DNA from: Gulosibacter sediminis | Lineage (GTDB): Bacteria > Actinomycetota > Actinomycetes > Actinomycetales > Microbacteriaceae | Reading direction: 5' to 3' | NCBI RefSeq assembly: GCF_023370115.1 | Contig: NZ_CP097160.1 | Span: forward strand, 1,178,001-1,242,000 | DNA: 64,000 nucleotides | Notes under the pieces: model-generated | Told to the model about the DNA's origin: nothing | The model's input: only the letters and a program-made list of their open reading frames with translations | Database searches by the model: none | Translations under genes and position numbers: made by a program | Shown here: positions 57,001-64,000 of the stretch, in pieces | Layout: each line of letters starts with the position of its first letter | Position numbering within the stretch: position 1 is the stretch's first letter

Positions 57001-57990
57001 ATGACTGCCTCCCGCATCACCCACGACGACCTCGCAAGAGCGTACGACCTCACCGGCAGGATCGGCACCGCACTTGAAAGTCGGGTGGTGGGGCAGGATC
57101 GGCTCCGGCAGACGCTGCTCATCGGCCTGCTCACGGGAGGCCACGTGCTGCTCGAATCGGTGCCCGGCCTCGCGAAGACCACGGCGGCCGAGACGCTCGC
57201 GGCGGCGCTCGACGGCCAGTTCCGGCGCATCCAGTGCACGCCCGACCTGCTGCCGAGCGATATCATCGGCACGCAGGTCTACGACGCGGTCGAGGCGCGC
57301 TTCGAGACCCGGCTCGGCCCGGTGCACGCGAACGTCGTGCTGCTCGACGAGATCAATCGCTCGAGCGCCAAGACCCAGTCAGCCATGCTCGAGGCGATGC
57401 AGGAGCGCCAGACGACGATCGGCGGCAAGCGCTACCCGCTGCCCGACCCGTTCCTCGTGATCGCGACGCAGAACCCCATCGAGCAGGAGGGCACGTACGT
57501 GCTCGCCGAGGCACAGCTCGACCGCTTCATGCTCAAGGATGTGCTCGACTACCCGCAGCCGCACGAAGAGGCCGAGGTGCTGCGCCGCATCGATGCGGGA
57601 GTGTTCCTTGACCACCCCGAGCCCGTGGCATCGCTCGAAGAAATCCTGCAGCTGCAGGAACTCACCCGCCGCGTCTACATCGACCCAGCGATCACCGAGT
57701 ACATCGTGTCGATCGCCTACGTCACCCGGCACGTCGACCAGTACCTCGACCCCGACATTGCTCGCCTCGTCGAGGCGGGTGTCTCGCCCCGCGCGTCGAT
57801 CAACTTCACCGCGGGCGCCCGCGCGGTCGCGCTGCTGCAGGGCCGCGACCACGTGATTCCCGAGGATGTGCGCTCGCTCGCGTACCGCATCCTGCGCCAC
57901 CGCGTGCTGCTCGGCTTCGAGGCCGAGGCCACCGGCGTTCGGCCCGAGCAGGTCATCGACGCGATCCTGCAGGCGGTTCGCACGCCGTGA
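57001..57990 (+). CDS. MoxR family AAA+ ATPase
   Basis: The 329-residue protein has the MoxR Walker A variant ESVPGLAKTTAAE, Walker B VVLLDEINRSSAKTQSAML and sensor ATQNPIEQEGTYVLAEAQLDRF. MoxR proteins act as chaperones that load cofactors or metal ions onto partners with VWA domains, and two VWA proteins follow. It overlaps the DUF58 gene by four bases (GTGA). It heads a tightly packed six-gene operon. Confidence 0.94.
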   Translation: MTASRITHDDLARAYDLTGRIGTALESRVVGQDRLRQTLLIGLLTGGHVLLESVPGLAKTTAAETLAAALDGQFRRIQCTPDLLPSDIIGTQVYDAVEARFETRLGPVHANVVLLDEINRSSAKTQSAMLEAMQERQTTIGGKRYPLPDPFLVIATQNPIEQEGTYVLAEAQLDRFMLKDVLDYPQPHEEAEVLRRIDAGVFLDHPEPVASLEEILQLQELTRRVYIDPAITEYIVSIAYVTRHVDQYLDPDIARLVEAGVSPRASINFTAGARAVALLQGRDHVIPEDVRSLAYRILRHRVLLGFEAEATGVRPEQVIDAILQAVRTP

Positions 57991-58877
57991 CCGAGGAGGC
58001 ACTGCTCACGCGCGTCAAGACGAAGCTGTTTCTGCGGTCTCGTCGACGCGCCACGCACCTGCTCGAGGGCCAGTACGCCGCGATGCATCGTGGCCGCAGC
58101 ATGGACTTTGACGATCTGCGCGAGTACGAGCCGGGCGACGAGGTGGCCGACATCGATTGGAACGCCTCGGCTCGCTCGGGCACGACGCTCGTGCGGCGCT
58201 GGGCCGATGAGCGGCGCAACCGGGTCTGCTTCGTCATGGATTCGGGTCGCAACATGGCCACCGGCTCAACCGCCGGCGATTCGAAGCGCGACATCGCGGT
58301 GATGGCGGCCGGCGCGCTCGGCTACATCGCGCAGCGTCACGGCGACGAGGTCGCCTTCATTAGCGGCAACGCCGACGGCGTGCACCAGCTGCCGTTCCGT
58401 GCCACCGAGGGCGCGCTCGAGCGAGGCCTTCGGGCCGCGAGCGAGCCGATCGCCATCGATGGTGCCCGCAGCGACGTGCTCGGCCTGCTCGACCGCGCCC
58501 GCGTCACGCTCAAGCAGCGGATGTTCGTGGTCGTCATCGCCGATGAGTTGCCCCTGGATGCGCGGCTCCGCGAGCAGCTCGGCGCGCTGTCTGCCGCGCA
58601 CCAGCTCGTGTGGCTCGAGGTCGGCGACGGCGACCCGATTGGGCACGGCGGCGAGGCCCCGAGCTTTGACGTCGACGACGGTTGGGAAATGCCACGCACG
58701 CTCGCGCGCTCGCCGAAACTGCGCCGCGAGCTCGACATCGCGATGGCGGAACGCGCCCGCGAACTGCGCACCGAACTCGAACGGCGGGGCGTTTCACATA
58801 CCCGCATCGAGAGCGTCGACGCGACGGTGCCCGCCCTGCTCGAACTCCTGCGAGTGAGGCAGCATGCCCGCATCTAA
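57987..58877 (+). CDS. DUF58 domain-containing protein
   Basis: The 296-residue protein has the DUF58 signature YEPGDEVADIDWNASARSGTT (written in part) preceded by a basic N-terminal region. It has a VWA-like fold after it (VCFVMDSGRNMATG). In other operons DUF58 proteins pair with MoxR. The start GTG 57987 overlaps the MoxR stop. It overlaps the next gene by 14 bases. Confidence 0.9.
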   Translation: MTEEALLTRVKTKLFLRSRRRATHLLEGQYAAMHRGRSMDFDDLREYEPGDEVADIDWNASARSGTTLVRRWADERRNRVCFVMDSGRNMATGSTAGDSKRDIAVMAAGALGYIAQRHGDEVAFISGNADGVHQLPFRATEGALERGLRAASEPIAIDGARSDVLGLLDRARVTLKQRMFVVVIADELPLDARLREQLGALSAAHQLVWLEVGDGDPIGHGGEAPSFDVDDGWEMPRTLARSPKLRRELDIAMAERARELRTELERRGVSHTRIESVDATVPALLELLRVRQHARI

Positions 58878-59367
58878 CTTCGCCAGCGCCACCACTCCAC
58901 CCGAGCTGCCCGGCGAGGTGCTTCCGCTCGTCGGCTACAGCCCCTTCTGGCTCTGGCTGGGCATCGCCCTTGTGGCCGTCATCGCGCTCTACTACCTGCT
59001 CGTCTGGGTCTTCACCCGCGATCGTGGGGAAGATACCGCGCCCGAGCCGGAGGCGGAGGTTGACGTGGACGCGGCCCGCATCGAGGCATTCTGGCGGGTC
59101 GACGACATCGAGCGGCGGGCGCGTGCGGGTGAACTCGACGACCGATCCGCATATGAGCAGCTCAGCGCGACGATCCGCGAGTTCGTGGCCGACGCGACCG
59201 GCGTGCCCGCCGACCACATGACGCTGGCTGACCTGTCCCGTACGCAGCTGCACGGCACCACGCGGACGGTGGCGCAGCTTTACCCGGGCATCTTCGCGCC
59301 CGAGGCGCAGCGCGACGTCGCCGCGGCGACCCGAGACGCGAGGGCGGTGATTTCGGGATGGAACTAG
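58864..59367 (+). CDS. Small single-span membrane protein of the MoxR operon
   Basis: The 167-residue protein has a short N-terminus, one hydrophobic helix (about residues 28-48; FWLWLGIALVAVIALYYLLV), an acidic linker (PEPEAEVDV) and a helical cytoplasmic domain with ELDDRSAYEQLSATIREFVAD. This resembles the DUF4381/BatB-associated proteins of aerotolerance operons but I cannot assign it firmly. It overlaps its upstream neighbour by 14 bases and its downstream neighbour by 10 bases. Confidence 0.65.
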   Translation: MPASNFASATTPPELPGEVLPLVGYSPFWLWLGIALVAVIALYYLLVWVFTRDRGEDTAPEPEAEVDVDAARIEAFWRVDDIERRARAGELDDRSAYEQLSATIREFVADATGVPADHMTLADLSRTQLHGTTRTVAQLYPGIFAPEAQRDVAAATRDARAVISGWN

Positions 59368-60350
59368 CGTTCTGGTGGTTGCCCATCGTCGTCATCGTGA
59401 CGCTCGTCGCTGCCATTGCCGCGGGGTGGTGGCTCGGCCGGCACCGCGCCGGCGGGCGAGCGATTGCGAACTCTTGGCGCGTCACTGAGTTGCCCGGTTA
59501 TCGGAAGGCACTCGCGCGTTCGGGCCTGTTCATCGGCGTGACGGCGGTCGTGCTCGCCCTTGTGTTGGCCACGGGCACCGTGGCGGCCGCACGCTGGGTC
59601 TACACCCGGGTGGAGACGCCCGAGAAATACAACCGCGACATCGTGCTCTGCCTCGACGTCTCGGGCTCGATGACCGAATACGACGCCGACGTGATCGACC
59701 GCTACCTCGAGATGCTGCCCGGCTTCGAGGGCGAGCGCATGTCGCTCGTGCTCTGGAACTCCTCGGCCGTGCCCGTGTTCCCGTTGACCGACGACTACGC
59801 GTTCGTCGAAGATCAACTCAAGACCGTGCGCGACGCGATGAAGTCGGGCACCGGTTCGGCCGTGTACACGAGCGGCACGCTCACGCGCCCCGGCGCGTCG
59901 CTCGTCGGCGACGGCCTCGCCTCCTGCGTCATGCAGTTCCCCGGCGCCGAGCCGTCCTCCGAGGAGCCACCTGTCGACGATGGACGCTCGAGGTCGATCA
60001 TCCTCGCCACCGACAACGTCGTGAACGGCGCGCCGACCGTCTCACTCGACCAGGCCGCGGCCTACGCCCGCGACAACTTCATCACGGTGTTCGGCCTCGA
60101 CGCGAACGAGTACCGCGACGCCTTCGCGGCCGAGTACGAGGGCGTCATGAGCCAGTACGAATTCCCTTACTTCCCACTCACCGCTGAAGACTCGGTCGAT
60201 GAGATCGTCGACACGATCACGAGCGAACAGACGAGCAAGATTCAGGGCGCGCCGCAGCTCTATGTCATCGACCGCCCCGAATTCTGGCTCTGGGGGCTGC
60301 TCATCGGCGTGCCGGTGTTCCTCGTCTGCGCGAGGAGGCTCCGGATATGA
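59358..60350 (+). CDS. VWA domain-containing membrane protein (BatA-like)
   Basis: The 330-residue protein has N-terminal hydrophobic helices (residues 3-25 and about 55-75), a von Willebrand factor A domain with an intact MIDAS metal site (DVSGSMT), and a C-terminal helix (WLWGLLIGVPVFLVC). This is the BatA/BatB architecture of aerotolerance operons, where the domain is likely extracytoplasmic and processed by MoxR action. The start overlaps the previous gene; the stop overlaps the next by four bases (ATGA). Confidence 0.87.
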   Translation: MELAFWWLPIVVIVTLVAAIAAGWWLGRHRAGGRAIANSWRVTELPGYRKALARSGLFIGVTAVVLALVLATGTVAAARWVYTRVETPEKYNRDIVLCLDVSGSMTEYDADVIDRYLEMLPGFEGERMSLVLWNSSAVPVFPLTDDYAFVEDQLKTVRDAMKSGTGSAVYTSGTLTRPGASLVGDGLASCVMQFPGAEPSSEEPPVDDGRSRSIILATDNVVNGAPTVSLDQAAAYARDNFITVFGLDANEYRDAFAAEYEGVMSQYEFPYFPLTAEDSVDEIVDTITSEQTSKIQGAPQLYVIDRPEFWLWGLLIGVPVFLVCARRLRI

Positions 60351-61378
60351 CCTGGAATCCCATGCTCGAGCCATGGCTGCTCGTGGTGGTCGCGGTGCTG
60401 CTCGTCGGCTACGTCGTCTACGCGGCGATTCGCGCATCCGCCCGGGCCCGGCTCATGTGGCTCGGGCGCCTGGTGATGGTGCTCGCGCTCGTCGCGGCGC
60501 TCGCACGTCCCGGAATCGGTACCTACTCGGCGAACGTCGCGAACGATGCGGTCGACGTTGTGTTTGTCGTCGATACCTCGGCGTCGGTCGGGGCCGAAGA
60601 CTGGGGCGGCGAAGCCGTGCGACTCGAGGGCATGAAGGAAGACATCAAGCAGCTCGCCGCGGATCACCCGGGGGCGCGCTACGCCATGATCACCTTCAAC
60701 TCGGTCGCGTCGCAGCGCTTGCCCTTCACCACCGATGCCACCGCGCTGCAGGAGGCGGTCGATCTCCTCACGCCGGAGGACGGCTACTACGCAATGGGCT
60801 CCTCGCCCACGGTCGCGGCCGATCTCCTGCACGAGGTACTACGGGATGCGGTCGAGGCCGACCCCGAGGGCGAGCGTGCGCGGCTCGTCTACTACCTGGG
60901 CGATGGGGAGGACACGCTCAACGGCGAGGAGGAAGACTTCTCGGAGTCAGCGGGCCTCGTGCAGGGCGGGAGCGTGCTCGGATACGGCACGAAGGCCGGC
61001 GCGAAAGTGCGCGCGTACGACACCTACGCCCGTGACTACGCCGACTACATCTACGACTCCGGCAGCTACGAGCCAGGCATCTCGAAGATTGACGAGGACA
61101 CCCTCGACAGCATCGCGCAGCAGCTGCGCGTGAGCTATCAGCACCGCGACGCGTCCTCCGAGCCGGAGGCGGCGGACGTCGATGTGCGACGCGGCACCCT
61201 GGCGCCCGACACCGCCAATCGCATGAGCTTCCCGATCTACTGGGTATTCGCGATGGTCATTGTCGGCTGGCTGCTCATCGAGAGCTTCCTGCTTGTGCGG
61301 GCGGGCCGAGAGGTGCGCGACGCACTCACCGACCAGGAACGGCGAGAGGATGCACGCGAGGCGGGTGACGACGTATGA
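60347..61378 (+). CDS. VWA domain-containing membrane protein (BatB-like)
   Basis: The second VWA protein has 343 residues. Two N-terminal helices (about residues 5-22 and 36-52), a MIDAS-like site with VDTSASVGAED, and a C-terminal helix (WVFAMVIVGWLLIESFLLV) repeat the architecture of its neighbour. The pair may form a heterodimer. It is bounded by ATGA overlaps on both sides, consistent with strictly coordinated production. Confidence 0.87.
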   Translation: MTWNPMLEPWLLVVVAVLLVGYVVYAAIRASARARLMWLGRLVMVLALVAALARPGIGTYSANVANDAVDVVFVVDTSASVGAEDWGGEAVRLEGMKEDIKQLAADHPGARYAMITFNSVASQRLPFTTDATALQEAVDLLTPEDGYYAMGSSPTVAADLLHEVLRDAVEADPEGERARLVYYLGDGEDTLNGEEEDFSESAGLVQGGSVLGYGTKAGAKVRAYDTYARDYADYIYDSGSYEPGISKIDEDTLDSIAQQLRVSYQHRDASSEPEAADVDVRRGTLAPDTANRMSFPIYWVFAMVIVGWLLIESFLLVRAGREVRDALTDQERREDAREAGDDV

Positions 61379-62181
61379 GTGAGGACAAGAGCGATTTCGT
61401 GAGCGACCGCACGGTGCGTCACAAGCGCAAGGCCAAGGTGCAGGACCCGGCGATCGCCAAGGCGCGCCGGCGTCGGCACCTTCGTCGCCGCCTCATGCTC
61501 TGGAGCCTGCCGCTCGCCATCGCCCTGTTGCTGGTGTCGGCGAAGCTCATCTCGCAACACGTCATTGCGCAGACCGCACTCAGTCAGTACTCGCAGACCG
61601 AGTACGAGGGCTCGTTGAACACTTCGGGCCAGCTCAAGTTCGTGAACGTCGTCGAGCCGTGGAAGCCGTTCTACAACATGGGCACGAACTACCTGCGGCT
61701 GGATGCGCTGGCCGAGGCACAGGAGCAATTCCACTCTGCGCTCGACCTGGCGAGCCCGGCGGAGCAGTGCCCGATCCGTGCGAACCTCGCGATCGCGATC
61801 GAGCGGGAGGGCGACCTCGCCCTCGAGGCGGAGGACGTGCAGACGGCCGTCGCGAAGTATCAGGAGGCGCTGACGGTGCTCGAGGAGGCCGACGCAAGTT
61901 GCGAGTTCTCGACCTCGAACCGCTCGATCACCGACAGCGACGCCCGCATCACCGAGAAGCTCGAAGAACTGCAGCAGCAGGACGAGCAGCCGCAGGATGA
62001 TGGGGGCGACGGGTCGGACAGCCCCGGTGGCGAGAGCGACGGCGGCAGCGAATCGCAGCCCGATCCGGATGCGCTCGACGAGCTCGAGAACGGGCTCGGC
62101 GACAATCAGCAGGATCGCCAGAACGACGTCGAGGACGAAGAGGGCGGTTATGGGCAGAGCCAGCCCGATCAACCGTGGTAA
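61375..62181 (+). CDS. TPR-like membrane protein with acidic Gln/Asp-rich tail (BatC-like position)
   Basis: The 268-residue protein has a very basic N-terminus ([12 protein letters not shown]), one membrane helix (about residues 43-60), a helical TPR-like region ([20 protein letters not shown] through [14 protein letters not shown]) and a disordered tail rich in Asp, Gln, Glu, Gly and Ser. Position and TPR content recall BatC/BatE of Bacteroides and other aerotolerance operons. Function is inferred from context only. Confidence 0.7.
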   Translation: MSEDKSDFVSDRTVRHKRKAKVQDPAIAKARRRRHLRRRLMLWSLPLAIALLLVSAKLISQHVIAQTALSQYSQTEYEGSLNTSGQLKFVNVVEPWKPFYNMGTNYLRLDALAEAQEQFHSALDLASPAEQCPIRANLAIAIEREGDLALEAEDVQTAVAKYQEALTVLEEADASCEFSTSNRSITDSDARITEKLEELQQQDEQPQDDGGDGSDSPGGESDGGSESQPDPDALDELENGLGDNQQDRQNDVEDEEGGYGQSQPDQPW

Positions 62182-62188
62182 CGCGGGG

Positions 62189-62194
62189 TACGAT
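62189..62194 (+). promoter_or_regulatory. -10 box of proS, leaderless geometry
   Basis: TACGAT ends 7 nt before GTG 62202. An in-frame ATG at 62193 overlaps the box and is rejected. Confidence 0.6.
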
Positions 62195-62201
62195 GGCCGA
62201 C

Positions 62202-63956
62202 GTGATCCAACGCCTGTCGAACTACTTCCTTCGCACGCTCCGCGACAACCCGGCCGACGCCGAGGTCGCCAGCCACCGCCTACTCGTTCGCGCCGGGTAC
62301 ATCCGACGCCAGGCGCCAGGCATTTTCGCCTGGCTGCCGATCGGGCTGCGAGTTCGCCGGCGCGTTGAGGCGATCGTCCGCGAGGAACTCACGGCAGCCG
62401 GCGCGCAGGAGATGCTCTTCCCGGCACTGCTGCCGCAGGAGTTCTACGAGGCGACCGGTCGCGTCGAGGACTACGGCGACGGGATGTTCCACCTCCGCGA
62501 CCGCAAGGACGCCGAGATGGTGCTCGCGCCGACGCACGAGGAGGCGTTTACCCTCGCGGTGAAGGACCTCTTCTCGTCGTACAAGGACCTCCCGATCACG
62601 ATCTACCAGATTCAGGACAAGTACCGCGACGAGGCCCGCCCTCGCGCCGGCATCCTGCGCGGCCGCGAGTTCACGATGAAGGACGCCTACTCGTTCGACT
62701 GGAACGACGAGGGCCTCGAGGCGAGCTACCAGGCGCAGCGCGACGCGTACGAGCGCATCTTCCGCCGGCTCGGACTCGACTACGTCATCGTCGCCGCCGA
62801 CTCGGGCGCCATGGGCGGTTCGAAGTCGGAGGAGTTCCTGCACCCGACCGAGATCGGTGAGGACACCTTCGTGCGCACGGCCGACGGCAGCTACGCGGCG
62901 AACGTGGAGGCCTACACGGCGACCCCGGCCGAGCCTCGCGACGCGTCGGGCGACCCGGCCGTCGAGGTGTTCGACACCCCGAACGCGGGCACGATCGACG
63001 CGATCTGCGAAATGGAAAACATCACCGGCGACGCCACATTGAAGAACCTCGTGGTGGCGCTCACCGACCACGAGGGCAAGCGCGAGCTCGCGATTGTTGG
63101 ACTGCAGGGCGACCGCGCGGTCGACATGAAGCGGCTCGAGATCGCTTTCGCACCCCGCGAGGTCGAGGCCGCGACCGAGGACGACCTCAAGGCGCATCCC
63201 GAACTCATTCGTGGTTACATCGGCCCGTGGAAGGACGGCAAGCAGTTCCTCGGCGAGGAATCGATCTCCGGCATCCCGTACTTCCTCGACACCCGCATCG
63301 GCGACGGCTCGACCTGGGTCACCGGAGCGAACGTGAATGAGCAGCACGTGCGGCACCTCGTGTTCGGCCGCGACTTCGTGGCCGACGGCCGCGTCGAGGC
63401 CGCCGAGGTGCGCGACGGCGACCCGGCCCCCGGCGGGCTCGGCCCGATCACCGCGGAGCGCGGCACCGAGATTGGCCACGTCTTCCAGCTCGGCCGCAAG
63501 TACGCCGAGGCGCTCGGCGCCAAGGTGCTCGACCCCAACGGCAAGCAGGTTGTCGTGACCATGGGTTCTTACGGCATCGGCGTGACCCGAAACCTCGCCC
63601 TCGTAGCCGAGCAGAACCACGACGACCGAGGCCTGATCTGGCCCGAGGAGCTCGCACCCTTCGACGTCCACGTGATCGCCACGGGCAAGGGCGAGGCGCC
63701 CCTGCAGGTCGCCACGCAGCTCGCCGAGGGTGCTGAGGCCGAGGGGCTCGAGGTGCTCTTCGACGACCGTCCGAAGGAATCGCCCGGCGTGAAGTTCGGC
63801 GACGCCGAGCTCATCGGTATTCCCTGGATCCTCATCGCGGGCAAGACGGCGGCCGAGGGCATCGTTGAACTCTGGAACCGTCGCAGCAACGAACGCACCC
63901 AGGTCCCGATCGGCGAGGCAATTCCTGCGCTGCTCGCGGCCCGTGCGGTAAGATAA
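62202..63956 (+). CDS. proS: Prolyl-tRNA synthetase (bacterial type)
   Basis: The 584-residue class II synthetase shows motif 2 ([25 protein letters not shown]), motif 3 ([17 protein letters not shown]) and a YbaK-like editing insertion between them (about residues 220-400), then the anticodon-binding domain. The start is GTG 62202, giving [22 protein letters not shown], which aligns with the family's usual N-terminus. Confidence 0.96.
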   Translation: MIQRLSNYFLRTLRDNPADAEVASHRLLVRAGYIRRQAPGIFAWLPIGLRVRRRVEAIVREELTAAGAQEMLFPALLPQEFYEATGRVEDYGDGMFHLRDRKDAEMVLAPTHEEAFTLAVKDLFSSYKDLPITIYQIQDKYRDEARPRAGILRGREFTMKDAYSFDWNDEGLEASYQAQRDAYERIFRRLGLDYVIVAADSGAMGGSKSEEFLHPTEIGEDTFVRTADGSYAANVEAYTATPAEPRDASGDPAVEVFDTPNAGTIDAICEMENITGDATLKNLVVALTDHEGKRELAIVGLQGDRAVDMKRLEIAFAPREVEAATEDDLKAHPELIRGYIGPWKDGKQFLGEESISGIPYFLDTRIGDGSTWVTGANVNEQHVRHLVFGRDFVADGRVEAAEVRDGDPAPGGLGPITAERGTEIGHVFQLGRKYAEALGAKVLDPNGKQVVVTMGSYGIGVTRNLALVAEQNHDDRGLIWPEELAPFDVHVIATGKGEAPLQVATQLAEGAEAEGLEVLFDDRPKESPGVKFGDAELIGIPWILIAGKTAAEGIVELWNRRSNERTQVPIGEAIPALLAARAVR

Positions 63957-63994
63957 TCGTTTCCGGCGCGAGGCCGGCACCGAAATCTGAATAC

Positions 63995-64000
63995 GGAGGA
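63995..64000 (+). promoter_or_regulatory. Ribosome-binding site at the window edge
   Basis: GGAGGA ends exactly at the window border, 44 bases after the proS stop. In relatives the genes after proS are rimP and nusA; the gene itself is outside the window. Confidence 0.35.

Overview
The window is a continuous, gene-dense stretch of high-GC chromosome from an actinobacterium, most probably a member of the Microbacteriaceae. The evidence is the fused 2-oxoglutarate decarboxylase Kgd, a SigR/RsrA-type sigma and zinc anti-sigma pair, GuaB1, DUF4192, a twin-motif DivIVA protein, a short ATP synthase epsilon subunit, and the actinobacterial order argS-lysA-hom-thrB-rho-prfA followed by prmC-sua5-wecA-atp. 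No phage, transposase, integrase, CRISPR array or rRNA was seen. There is one tRNA, Arg with anticodon CCG. No gene-free stretch exceeds about 215 bases.

Layout. 1-3110 (minus): hisN (cut by the window edge), rsgA and aroA. 3184-4079 (plus): thiol-stress sigma factor and anti-sigma factor, with a terminator. 4290-8373: a small, probably frameshifted DUF3592-like gene, then kgd (minus). 8520-14650 (plus): guaB1, two CNNM/CBS membrane proteins, an NAD(P)H-hydrate dehydratase and a multi-span glycosyltransferase-like protein. 14647-17207 (minus): metX and metY. 17334-20166 (plus): an S51-like protein, ung and an amidase. 20196-23532 (minus): a membrane-stress cluster of a TPM-domain protein, PspA and an HExxH protein. 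23768-24888 (plus): the DivIVA-motif protein and a class I amidotransferase. 24911-34326: tRNA-Arg, argS, a DUF2993 protein, lysA, hom, thrB, rho and prfA. 34330-35942 (minus): cysK and cysE, lying between prfA and prmC. 36083-47201 (plus): prmC, sua5, wecA, atpI, the complete atpBEFHAGDC operon and yaaA. 47313-52129 (plus): a DUF5684-like protein with a Q/G/Y/P tail, DUF4192, and a solitary EccC/FtsK-type ATPase. 52138-53148 (minus): asparaginase. 53235-63956 (plus): dxr, rseP, ispG, a six-gene MoxR/DUF58/VWA operon, and proS.

The amino-acid genes connect. Hom makes homoserine, which ThrB sends to threonine and MetX/MetY send to methionine. LysA finishes lysine, and CysE/CysK make cysteine. 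The usual thrC between hom and thrB, and rpmE between rho and prfA, are absent here.

The most informative regulatory signals are these. (1) About a dozen genes have a TANNNT -10 hexamer ending 6-8 nt before the start codon, which implies leaderless mRNAs and fixes several start codons. (2) The sigma-factor gene has a GGAAT-N18-GTT motif and two alternative starts, matching the architecture that produces long and short SigR isoforms in Streptomyces. (3) A 12-bp inverted repeat overlaps the promoter and start codon of the amidotransferase gene. I saw no defence island or wholly unknown multi-gene system. The best candidates for undescribed biology are the TPM-PspA-HExxH cluster, the DUF4192-EccC pair without WXG100 partners, and the dual-start sigma factor.
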